DNA of 64,000 nt, from positions 60,913 to 124,912 of the forward strand of contig JAFAFU010000041.1 in assembly GCA_023423335.1 (NCBI GenBank). Direction: 5' to 3'. The DNA is from Bacillota bacterium. GTDB lineage: Bacteria > Bacillota > Clostridia > Lachnospirales > Lachnospiraceae. Positions 34,059 through 41,663 of this stretch are shown one piece after another (the first letter of the stretch is position 1; each line of letters starts with the position of its first letter). A program made the position numbers and the translations under genes. The notes under the pieces were generated by a model that saw nothing but the letters and a program-made list of their open reading frames with translations, was not told the origin of the DNA and searched no databases.

Positions 34059-34110
34059 GATATTACGGGGCCTCCTTAAATCTGTGGTTATCTGTCCTAA
34101 CAAAAGACCT

Positions 34111-34138
34111 CTATGCGAGAGTATCAGCCCTCGCATAG
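34111..34138 (-). repeat. hairpin between the MBL and Tm-1-like genes
   Basis: CTATGCGAG (34111-34119) pairs with CTCGCATAG (34130-34138). On the minus strand AGGTCTTTTG follows, a weak tail, so partial termination or mRNA processing are both possible. Confidence 0.5.
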
Positions 34139-34151
34139 TGTCCTGACGCTT

Positions 34152-34958
34152 TTACTTCTTCAATCCGAGCTGAGGTGTTTCTTTGATTCTTTCCAGCAGG
34201 GTAAGATCGTGGCTTAACAGCAGGAAGGAGCTGTCCTTCGCCCTTGCCTTCTGGTTTTCGATGCTCTTCCAGGCTTCCACGATATTATAGAAGCGGCCCG
34301 GAGGGGTAATATTATAATGAAGCTCCGGTATCGGTTCCAAATTGCCTAATACGAAGATAGAATCACCTGCACAGATGTAAGAACCCTCTTCCGTATCTAC
34401 TTCAACCGACTGGTGGCCGGGAGAATGTCCAAAGGATTCAAATACTCTTACACCGGGGATGATTTCTACCTCGCCCTCCACAGTTTCAAAGCTGCGGCCG
34501 GTAAGAGGGGATACAACACCTAACGCAGGTGCTTCATAGGATTTGTAGTACAGAGGAATCGGGTCCATAGCAAAATCATATTCCCTCTTATGTACAATCA
34601 GCCTGGCTTCGGGGAATTTCTCCAGATAGAAGATATGATCCCAATGTAAATGTGTAAAGATGATGATATCAATATCCGTCGTCTTATATCCGACACCGGC
34701 AAGAAGGGCTTCGATATCCTGGCCCGGCTCCTGCCAGGAACCCGGATGATGGTATGCATTGGCGCGATCGGTCCAAGCCATTCCCGTATCTACCAGAATC
34801 AGCTTCTCTCCTCCCTCAATCAGAAATGTGAATACCGGTAACGGCACTTTCTCTGTAGGTATATTTTTTAAATAAGGTGCGCAGGAATGATGATAATGAT
34901 ATTGAAGCGGATAGGTTGGTACATATCCTGTGTTGAGTGGTCTAACTGTTAATCCCAT
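34152..34958 (-). CDS. metallo-beta-lactamase-fold hydrolase (lactonase-like)
   Basis: Cytoplasmic hydrolase of 268 residues with the metal motif H103-L-H-W-D-H108, further ligands in GHSPGHQSVEV and GDSIFV, and a C-terminal LLSHD. It most resembles the AHL-lactonase (AiiA/AttM) branch of the fold. In a sugar-acid operon the natural substrate is more likely a sugar lactone than a signal molecule; this is inferred from context. Start at 34958 has AAGGAAG upstream. It lies directly after the ABC permease genes, where a lactone hydrolysis step early in the pathway would be expected. Confidence 0.82.
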   Translation of the reverse strand: MGLTVRPLNTGYVPTYPLQYHYHHSCAPYLKNIPTEKVPLPVFTFLIEGGEKLILVDTGMAWTDRANAYHHPGSWQEPGQDIEALLAGVGYKTTDIDIIIFTHLHWDHIFYLEKFPEARLIVHKREYDFAMDPIPLYYKSYEAPALGVVSPLTGRSFETVEGEVEIIPGVRVFESFGHSPGHQSVEVDTEEGSYICAGDSIFVLGNLEPIPELHYNITPPGRFYNIVEAWKSIENQKARAKDSSFLLLSHDLTLLERIKETPQLGLKK

Positions 34959-35064
34959 AGTGATTACTTCCTTTCTTGTATGAATTTATTTGTGTTTCAT
35001 TGTGACCTTGCTGTAGGCCCTTCCGGCTGCGTGCTGCCAGCCGCGGGCATTTTGGGCGGCGTCT

Positions 35065-36015
35065 TTAAGCCGCTTTCTCCTGCTTACGCTTTGTATTGAT
35101 ATCAAATAGTACCATGGCAATAATCACGATACCAACGACCATCGGCTGGGCAAAGGAGGAAACTCCCTTCAGATTCATGACATTTACGATAATTGTCAGG
35201 ATCAGGGCGCCGATTACGGTTCCGCCTACGCCACCTTGTCCTCCCAGCATTGAGGTGCCGCCGATAACAACTGCTGCCACAGTCTGGAGGCCATAGGCCT
35301 CTCCCATTGCCGCATCCGCGGCATTGAGTCTGGCGGTAATGACCATTCCGGCAATACCGGCGCAAACACTGCAGATAATAAAGCTTGAGACCATGATTTT
35401 CTTCACCGGCATACCGGAATATCTGGCTGCCTCCGCATTGGAGCCATAGGCATAAACCTGTCTGCCGTAGGTGGTCTTTTGCAGAAGAATGTATAATATT
35501 ATTACAATAATTGCTGCAATAATAACAAGATTCGGAATTGGTCCGATATAACCCACACCAACCTGGGTAAAGTTCTTAGGAAGGTTGTATATGACCGCAC
35601 CGTTCATAACAATAATGGCCAGACCGCTCATAACCCAGTTCGTAGCGTAGGTGGCAATAAAGCTGGGCAGTATTCCGGCTAAAGCTCCATTGATTAATCC
35701 GATTATCACACCAATGCCAATACCGATCAAAAAAGCAAACGGAATCGGCACTCCCGCTTTTAAAAACTGGGCGCAGATGCAGCCGATAAAGCCGGCGGTA
35801 GCGCCTACGGACAGGTCCATGCCGCCCGTCAATAATACTGCGGTCAGACCGGAGCTTAAGATGAGTAATACGCTGGCCTGCCGGAATATGGTGATCATAT
35901 TGTTCATTGTTCTGAAATTAGGGGCAATGATCGAGGATATGATGATTAGTCCGATCAAACCAACCAGGCTGTAAAAGGATTTGGATTTCTTTAATTCTTC
36001 GTAAAACTTCGTCAT
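35065..36015 (-). CDS. RbsC-like ABC sugar permease 2
   Basis: Membrane permease of 316 residues with about nine to ten hydrophobic helices and the RbsC-family motifs TGGMDLSVGATAGF near 65-78 and MLGGQGGVGGTVIGALIL in the C-terminal half (the EAA-like cytoplasmic loop). It is paired with a second, related permease immediately upstream (11-base gap), implying a heterodimeric channel. GGGGGG lies six bases before the start. The 106-base gap to the MBL gene contains a small GC hairpin (35041-35060) with no T-run. Confidence 0.9.
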   Translation of the reverse strand: MTKFYEELKKSKSFYSLVGLIGLIIISSIIAPNFRTMNNMITIFRQASVLLILSSGLTAVLLTGGMDLSVGATAGFIGCICAQFLKAGVPIPFAFLIGIGIGVIIGLINGALAGILPSFIATYATNWVMSGLAIIVMNGAVIYNLPKNFTQVGVGYIGPIPNLVIIAAIIVIILYILLQKTTYGRQVYAYGSNAEAARYSGMPVKKIMVSSFIICSVCAGIAGMVITARLNAADAAMGEAYGLQTVAAVVIGGTSMLGGQGGVGGTVIGALILTIIVNVMNLKGVSSFAQPMVVGIVIIAMVLFDINTKRKQEKAA

Positions 36016-36026
36016 CGTTCTCCCCC

Positions 36027-36971
36027 CTACTCTTTCGACCGGATACGGATTACCGCATCGATGATGATTGCACTTAAAACGATGGAGCCGATAACCGCAT
36101 TCTGATATATGGATTTAACACCGATAATATTCAATCCGTTCTTTACAATGGTAATCAGCAGTACGCCAAAGATAGTTCCGGTAACTCCGCCTCTGCCTTC
36201 TCTGAGAGAGGTGCCGCCCAGCAGCGTAGCTGCAACTGCCTGGAATTCCCAGCCCGTGGCTACGATCGGCTGTCCGGATTCGACCCTGCATAGGGTGATC
36301 ACACCGGCAATACCTGCGATAAATCCCGCAAACGCATAGGTTTTTATTAAGCTTTTGGACGGGCTGATTCCGGCCAGTGTCAAGGCTTCCCTGTTACCGC
36401 CAAGCCCGATGATATTTGTTCCGAATTTTGTCTTGCGCAATACCACCCATACCAGGAGGAAGGTGAATACTGCCACCCATACCATCAACGGTATGAACAA
36501 AATTGTGGTTTCTGCAACAATCCGATAGGTGAAGCTTGAGAAGTAGATGGATGCGCCTGATGTCAGCAGCAGTGATATGCTGTTCACGATATTTTGCATA
36601 CCAAAGGTTGCGATAAAGGGAAGGATATTCCCCTTTGCTACGATGATACCGTTCACTGCACCTATGCACACGGTTAACAATATCGCAATTACCATGGCAA
36701 GGACCAGGGGAACACCTTTTTTTGCCAGAAATACGGTCATTACGGTAACAAAGCTGACCTGTGCGCCCAGAGATAAATCCGTGCCCTGGGTAAGTACGAT
36801 GCAGGTCTGGGCAAATGCCACTATCATAAGGGGAGTGGATTGTATCAGAATATTCTTAAAATTCGCCAGGGTTAAATAATTCGGAGAATTAAGGCTGAAT
36901 ATGATGATTATGATGACCAGCATCCAGGATACGGGGGGCAATGCTTTGAATTTCTGCTTAATTATGCTCAT
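36027..36971 (-). CDS. RbsC-like ABC sugar permease 1
   Basis: Membrane permease of 314 residues, also of the RbsC family: TQGTDLSLGAQVSFVTV near 65-80 and LLGGTSLREGRGGVTGTIFG in the second half. It overlaps the ATPase gene by 14 bases and precedes permease 2. Carriage of two non-identical RbsC proteins with one binding protein is a common arrangement for branched or uncommon pentose uptake systems. The start has AGGAGG eight bases upstream. Confidence 0.9.
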   Translation of the reverse strand: MSIIKQKFKALPPVSWMLVIIIIIFSLNSPNYLTLANFKNILIQSTPLMIVAFAQTCIVLTQGTDLSLGAQVSFVTVMTVFLAKKGVPLVLAMVIAILLTVCIGAVNGIIVAKGNILPFIATFGMQNIVNSISLLLTSGASIYFSSFTYRIVAETTILFIPLMVWVAVFTFLLVWVVLRKTKFGTNIIGLGGNREALTLAGISPSKSLIKTYAFAGFIAGIAGVITLCRVESGQPIVATGWEFQAVAATLLGGTSLREGRGGVTGTIFGVLLITIVKNGLNIIGVKSIYQNAVIGSIVLSAIIIDAVIRIRSKE

Positions 36972-38475
36972 TTGCCGTACCTCCTACTCCTAACATCTTG
37001 GCCCCGATCTGTTCCGAGGTGTATTGACCGCGTTTGCATTCTTCCACCATTTTTCCTTCATGCATGATGTAGATCCGGTCACTCATGCCGATAACCTCCG
37101 GCAATTCCGAGGAAATCATGATGATTGCTTTCCCTCCTGCCGCCAATTGGTCCATCAGCTTATATATCTCCATCTTTGCTCCTACATCGATACCTCTGGT
37201 AGGCTCGTCAAAGATAATAATCCTTGGATCGAAGCTCAGCCATTTTGCCAGAACCACCTTCTGCTGGTTGCCGCCGGACAGATATTTGCACTGTTTATTC
37301 GGGCTTGTGGTCACAATATGGAGCCGTTTAATATAATCCAGGGAGACTTCTGTAATTTTCTTATTTTTAATAAAAAGCTTCGGGAAGATTTTCTTCAGAC
37401 TAACCGCTATGATATTCAGAGATATGGATTCACTTAATGCAAGTCCCTGCTTCTTTCTGTCCTCACTAACCAGCCCGATTCCAGTTTTTACTGCATTGAC
37501 GGGAGATTTTGGTATAATTTCTTTTCCTTCAATAAACACTTTGCCGTCTTTGATTTGATTAATGCCATAAATTAGCTGTGCCAATTCCGTTCTTCCGGAA
37601 CCGACCAACCCGGCAATTCCGACAATCTCGCCTCTATTCACACAAATGTCAACGCCCTTTACTTTGCCCGCATAATCCTGCAGCCGCTCAGTCCGGAGTA
37701 TCTCTCCGCTATATTCGTTCTCAGAACGGACATAAACCTGGGATACGTCACGGCCAACCATCATATTAACAAGCTCTTCGTTTGTACAGTCATTGATGCC
37801 GACGGTTTTGATCTTTTTGCCATCTCTTAAGATTGTAATTCTGTCTCCGATCAGCGGAAATTCATTCATCCGGTGGGATACATATACAATACCGATTCCT
37901 TCTTTTTTCAGACGATGAATCTGTTTGAACAAAGAATCTGCCTCCCGCTCTGAAAGAGCTGAGGTCGGTTCATCAAATATGATGATCCGCGGTTTATAGG
38001 AAAGGGCCTTCGCTATTTCCACCATCTGCTGTTCTGCAACATTCAGCTTTTTTAAAGGGCTTTTTACATTGATATATTCGCAATTCAGGGATTTCAGCAG
38101 AGCAGCTGCCTCTGCTTCCATTTTCTTATGATTGATAAAACCTAGCTTGTTTCTGAATTCTCTGTTCAGGAAAATATTCTGGGCAACATTGAGATAGGGA
38201 ACCAGAGTAAATTCCTGATATACCGCTACAATTCCTTTGGCAATGGCATCCTTGGTCCCGTTAAGCTCCAGACTCTTGCCCTCGAAGCTGACCTCGCCCT
38301 CATCCTGCCGGTAAGCACCGAGTATTACCTTTGCCAGCGTACTTTTTCCTGCACCGTTTTCTCCTACGAGAATATGCACTTCACCGGCCTGAAGATCAAA
38401 ATCCACATCATCCAGGGCTTTCATGCCGGGGAATGTCTTCGTAATATGCCGTGCAGTCAAAATAGTTTTACCCAT
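36958..38475 (-). CDS. RbsA-like sugar ABC transporter ATPase (two nucleotide-binding domains)
   Basis: ATPase of 505 residues with two fused nucleotide-binding domains. The first has Walker A VGENGAGKSTL (about 38-48), signature LNVAEQQMVEIAKAL and Walker B IIIFDEPTSAL. The second has the family's degenerate Walker A GLVGSGRTEL, signature YLSGGNQQKVVLAKWL and Walker B IIIFDEPTRGIDVGAK. The start at 38475 (MGKTILTARHI) has AGAGGTG upstream; the frame from 38526 lacks a site. It drives the two RbsC-like permeases and follows the sugar-binding lipoprotein gene across a long hairpin. Confidence 0.92.
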   Translation of the reverse strand: MGKTILTARHITKTFPGMKALDDVDFDLQAGEVHILVGENGAGKSTLAKVILGAYRQDEGEVSFEGKSLELNGTKDAIAKGIVAVYQEFTLVPYLNVAQNIFLNREFRNKLGFINHKKMEAEAAALLKSLNCEYINVKSPLKKLNVAEQQMVEIAKALSYKPRIIIFDEPTSALSEREADSLFKQIHRLKKEGIGIVYVSHRMNEFPLIGDRITILRDGKKIKTVGINDCTNEELVNMMVGRDVSQVYVRSENEYSGEILRTERLQDYAGKVKGVDICVNRGEIVGIAGLVGSGRTELAQLIYGINQIKDGKVFIEGKEIIPKSPVNAVKTGIGLVSEDRKKQGLALSESISLNIIAVSLKKIFPKLFIKNKKITEVSLDYIKRLHIVTTSPNKQCKYLSGGNQQKVVLAKWLSFDPRIIIFDEPTRGIDVGAKMEIYKLMDQLAAGGKAIIMISSELPEVIGMSDRIYIMHEGKMVEECKRGQYTSEQIGAKMLGVGGTANEHN

Positions 38476-38514
38476 TGTTTCACCTCTTCCGGTAATAGCT
38501 GAGATTTTTATTTT

Positions 38515-38573
38515 GAGCTGCTGCAAAACACAATTGCGGTAGTTAAGTGTATTGACATGTTTTGCAACAGCTC
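38515..38573 (-). repeat. 16-bp stem-loop between the binding-protein and ATPase genes
   Basis: GAGCTGCTGCAAAACA (38515-38530) and TGTTTTGCAACAGCTC (38558-38573) pair at 15 of 16 positions around a 27-base loop. It starts 12 bases after the binding-protein stop and has no T-run. Stem-loops in this place usually stabilise the upstream message, so the binding protein is made in excess over the transporter. Confidence 0.7.
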
Positions 38574-38585
38574 ATCAAGAAATTG

Positions 38586-39731
38586 TTATTGAACTACTTT
38601 CCACCAAGCAATCTTATCCTTGTACTCAGCTACAGTTTCCGAGGTGATCAGCGGCTTGTCTGCTGCGGAAGGGAACGGAACGAAGGTGCTCGGAGGCGTT
38701 GTTCCGTTATCCAGGTACTGAACTGCATAAGCACATGCGATAAAGCCTGAACCATAGGGATCCGTATTATAAGTCACAAACAAGTCTCCTGCCTCAACTG
38801 CCGCAGTTGCGTCAGCACTTCCGTCAAAACCGCCAACGAGGACATCCGTCATGCCTGCTGCCTTTAATGCCTGTACGGCTCCTAATGCGCTTTCATCGTT
38901 CATACCGATAATCGCATTAACATCAGTGTACTTCTGGATCAGGTTCTCAGTAACCTGCATGCCTTCTGTTCTCTTAAAGTTAGCTGTCTGGGAAGCTACT
39001 ATCTTAATGTCAGGGTATTTCGCAAACGTATCGTTGATACCTTCCAGTCGTTCAATTGCGTTTGCTGCTCCGGGAGGTCCCTCCAGAATAATTATATTGC
39101 CTTTGCCGCCAAGCTTTTCTGCGATCTGAGCGGCGATAACCTCTCCGGTTTCTCTGTAATTTACACCGGTTCTTAAGAAGGTATCCTCTGCTGCGGGGGT
39201 TCCGATCGTGAGAACGATAATGCCTGCTTCTTCCGCTTTTCTTACGCCGGGCATAATTCCGTTGGAATCCGCACAATGTACGATAATTGCATTAACGCCC
39301 TGCTGAATCATATCTTCCATGATTTTAACCTGCTCTTCTACACTGTCTGCTGTAGCAGGCGCCTGGGTAATGGCTTCAAAGCCCATCACTTCTCCTGCGT
39401 ATTGAACGCCCTCTGACTGGGCAACCATGTAAGGATTAGTAGTATTCTTTGCAATATATCCGATTTTATATGTACCCGATGCTCTTACCTGCGTATCAAT
39501 AACAGCCCCAATTCCTGTTACGGGTAAATCTGTGTCGGCTGCCGGGTCTTCGCCTTTCGTATCGTCTGTTTTGGGATCTGATTTGCCGGTATCCTCTGTC
39601 TTCTTATCATCCTGTTTTGTTACATCTGCTTTTTTGTCATCCTGTTTTGGTGTACTGCAGCCAATAAATGCAATACTGCATATCATCGTTATCGCAACAA
39701 GTGCAAATAACCTTGATATCATTTTTTTCAT
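38586..39731 (-). CDS. sugar-binding lipoprotein (RbsB-like, periplasmic-binding-protein fold type 1)
   Basis: Solute-binding lipoprotein of 381 residues. Signal peptide with lipobox IGC (C25), then a Lys/Asp/Thr-rich linker of about 50 residues, then the type 1 binding-protein fold: KIGYIAKNTTNPYMVAQSEG, IMEDMIQQGVNAIIVHCAD, GVNYRETGEVIAAQIAEKL, IIGMNDESALGAVQALKAAG and VGGFDGSADATAAVEAGDLF. It is the first gene of the sugar operon, with a good promoter. Its ligand sets the substrate of the whole cluster; a D-apiose-like branched pentose or sugar acid is a hypothesis drawn from the downstream enzymes. Confidence 0.92.
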   Translation of the reverse strand: MKKMISRLFALVAITMICSIAFIGCSTPKQDDKKADVTKQDDKKTEDTGKSDPKTDDTKGEDPAADTDLPVTGIGAVIDTQVRASGTYKIGYIAKNTTNPYMVAQSEGVQYAGEVMGFEAITQAPATADSVEEQVKIMEDMIQQGVNAIIVHCADSNGIMPGVRKAEEAGIIVLTIGTPAAEDTFLRTGVNYRETGEVIAAQIAEKLGGKGNIIILEGPPGAANAIERLEGINDTFAKYPDIKIVASQTANFKRTEGMQVTENLIQKYTDVNAIIGMNDESALGAVQALKAAGMTDVLVGGFDGSADATAAVEAGDLFVTYNTDPYGSGFIACAYAVQYLDNGTTPPSTFVPFPSAADKPLITSETVAEYKDKIAWWKVVQ

Positions 39732-39815
39732 TTTCGCTACCTCCTTTAGTCTTTACCAAAATCCCAACCCCTTCTACAGTTTGGATATTGGATACAATAT
39801 TTTTGTTACATCCTC

Positions 39816-39844
39816 ATATTAGCACTTGCCTCTGGTTTTGTCAA
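39816..39844 (-). promoter_or_regulatory. sigmaA promoter of the sugar operon
   Basis: Minus strand TTGACA (39844-39839), 17 bases, TAATAT (39821-39816). TTTGGATATT occurs as a direct repeat on both sides (39780-39789 and 39881-39890) and may be an operator. A region of A/T-rich sequence and one small hairpin (ATGGCT-ATAA-AGCCAT, near 39933-39948) lies between this promoter and the serS leader. Confidence 0.75.
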
Positions 39845-40046
39845 CATCTTGTATAATATTTTTTAAATGTTTTTTGTTTTTTTGGATATTTTGCATACCG
39901 TTCGTAAAAATACCTAAAAAAGATACCTCATAAATGGCTATAAAGCCATAAGGGGCACCGGATGCTTCCGCCGTTCCCTCAAAAAGCCAATATCGTGTTT
40001 CTATAATAAATAGCCTTCTGAAAAAGTGCGAGAATTTAGTTTTTGC

Positions 40047-40075
40047 TTGCAGATTACGATAAAAAGGGTTATAAT
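40047..40075 (+). promoter_or_regulatory. promoter of serS
   Basis: TTGCAG (40047-40052), 17 bases, TATAAT (40070-40075). It places the transcription start near 40082, just ahead of T-box stem I. Confidence 0.75.
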
Positions 40076-40089
40076 TGGTGAAAATAAAC

Positions 40090-40319
40090 TTAAAGCTTGC
40101 GATGATAAAAGCTGCGATTTAGGAATTCTTCAGAGAGCCGGTGGCTGGTGTGAACCGGTGTAGGAATAAATCTTTCCACTTTTGGAGCAATTGGTGATGA
40201 GCCAAAGGCCGGTAACCTTTATCTTACTTACGAGTGGCAGGTCCATACGGACCGGCAATTTGGGTGGCAACACGGATACCTTCCGTCCCATGTTTTTTCT
40301 GGGATAGAAGGTTTTTTTA
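40090..40319 (+). promoter_or_regulatory. serine-specific T-box riboswitch
   Basis: The leader of serS has the T-box landmarks: AGAGAG (AG bulge) and GGTGGCTGGTGTGAACCGG in stem I, and the T-box itself GGGTGGCAACACGG (40262-40275), whose TGGC can pair with the GCCA end of uncharged tRNA-Ser. The specifier is probably TCT (40171-40173, serine), between pairing segments GGAA and TTTCC. Uncharged tRNA-Ser would block the terminator and switch serS on. Confidence 0.85.
40278..40319 (+). terminator. T-box-controlled terminator
   Basis: ACCTTC with GAAGGT (40278-40283, 40307-40312) and TCCCA with TGGGA form the stem; TTTTTTTATT follows. The 5' arm overlaps sequence downstream of the T-box, allowing the alternative antiterminator. 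Confidence 0.85.
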
Positions 40320-40363
40320 TTATCAGGCTTGCTTTAACAAACGAAACGATAAGGAGGAATATT

Positions 40364-41641
40364 ATGTTGGATTTAAAATTTGTCAGAGAAAATCCGGAGC
40401 TGGTGAAGCAGAATATCCGGAACAAATTTCAGAACCATAAGCTGGGTCTGGTAGACGAGGTCATGGAACTGGACATTCAGAGCAGAAATGCAAAGCAGGA
40501 GGCGGACAACCTAAGATTTGAAAGAAATAAAATATCCAAGCAGATCGGCGGATTAATGGCCCAGGGCAAAAAAGAAGAAGCGGAAGCCATGAAAAAGCTG
40601 GTTACCGAGGAATCCGACCGTCTGGCGCAGTTGGAAGCTAAGGAAGCCGAACTGGAGGATAAGATCAGGAAGATTATGATGACACTTCCTAATATTATAG
40701 ACAAAAGCGTTCCGATCGGTAGGGATGACAGCGAAAACATGGAGGTACAGCGTTATGGCGAGCCCGCCATTCCGGACTATGAGATTCCTTATCATACGGA
40801 AATTATGGAGAAGTTCAATGGGATCGATCTGGACAGTGCAAGAAAGGTAGCAGGTAACGGCTTCTACTACCTGATGGGGGATATCGCAAGACTGCACTCC
40901 GCCGTCATCTCTTATGCGAGAGACTTTATGATTAACCGCGGTTTTACGTATTGTATTCCGCCCTTTATGATCCGCAGCGACGTGGTTACCGGCGTTATGA
41001 GTTTTGCGGAGATGGAGGCCATGATGTATAAAATTGAAGGTGAGGACCTGTTCTTAATCGGTACCAGCGAACATTCCATGATCGGTAAATTTATCGATGC
41101 AATCCTGCCCGAAGCATCCCTGCCCCAAACCCTGACCAGCTATTCCCCTTGCTTTCGTAAGGAGAAGGGCGCCCATGGGCTGGAAGAAAGAGGCGTATAC
41201 CGGATCCACCAGTTTGAGAAGCAGGAAATGATCGTTGTTTGCAAACCGGAGGACAGCATGAAATGGTTTGAGGTCCTGTGGCAGAATACCGTGGATCTGT
41301 TCCGTTCCCTGGATATTCCCGTAAGAACACTGGAATGCTGCTCCGGAGATCTGGCGGATTTGAAGGTTAAGTCCATTGATGTGGAGGCCTGGTCCCCCAG
41401 GCAGAAGAAATATTTTGAGGTCGGCAGCTGCTCCAATCTGGGCGATGCACAGGCAAGACGTCTGAAAATCCGCGTTTCTGCTGAGGATAGTAAATATTTT
41501 GCCCACACTCTTAATAATACGGTCGTCGCTCCCCCCAGGATGCTGATTGCCTTCCTGGAGAATAACATGAATGCTGACGGAACCATCAATATTCCTGCCG
41601 CACTTCAGCCCTATATGGGCGGTATGACGCTTATTAAATAA
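40364..41641 (+). CDS. serS: seryl-tRNA synthetase
   Basis: Class II synthetase of 425 residues, the usual length. The N-terminal coiled-coil arm (about 1-110: LDLKFVRENPELVKQNI, then long Lys/Glu-rich helices) and the catalytic core are typical: motif 2 PCFRKEKGAHGLEERGVYRIHQFEKQEM and motif 3 at the C-terminus (NNTVVAPPRMLIAFLENN). AAGGAGG lies before the ATG. Controlled by the serine T-box. It converges on the sulfate permease gene with only 22 bases between stops. It may be the main or a second serS; this cannot be told from the window. Confidence 0.97.
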   Translation: MLDLKFVRENPELVKQNIRNKFQNHKLGLVDEVMELDIQSRNAKQEADNLRFERNKISKQIGGLMAQGKKEEAEAMKKLVTEESDRLAQLEAKEAELEDKIRKIMMTLPNIIDKSVPIGRDDSENMEVQRYGEPAIPDYEIPYHTEIMEKFNGIDLDSARKVAGNGFYYLMGDIARLHSAVISYARDFMINRGFTYCIPPFMIRSDVVTGVMSFAEMEAMMYKIEGEDLFLIGTSEHSMIGKFIDAILPEASLPQTLTSYSPCFRKEKGAHGLEERGVYRIHQFEKQEMIVVCKPEDSMKWFEVLWQNTVDLFRSLDIPVRTLECCSGDLADLKVKSIDVEAWSPRQKKYFEVGSCSNLGDAQARRLKIRVSAEDSKYFAHTLNNTVVAPPRMLIAFLENNMNADGTINIPAALQPYMGGMTLIK

Positions 41642-41663
41642 CGTAATAAATATCCGGCTAACA

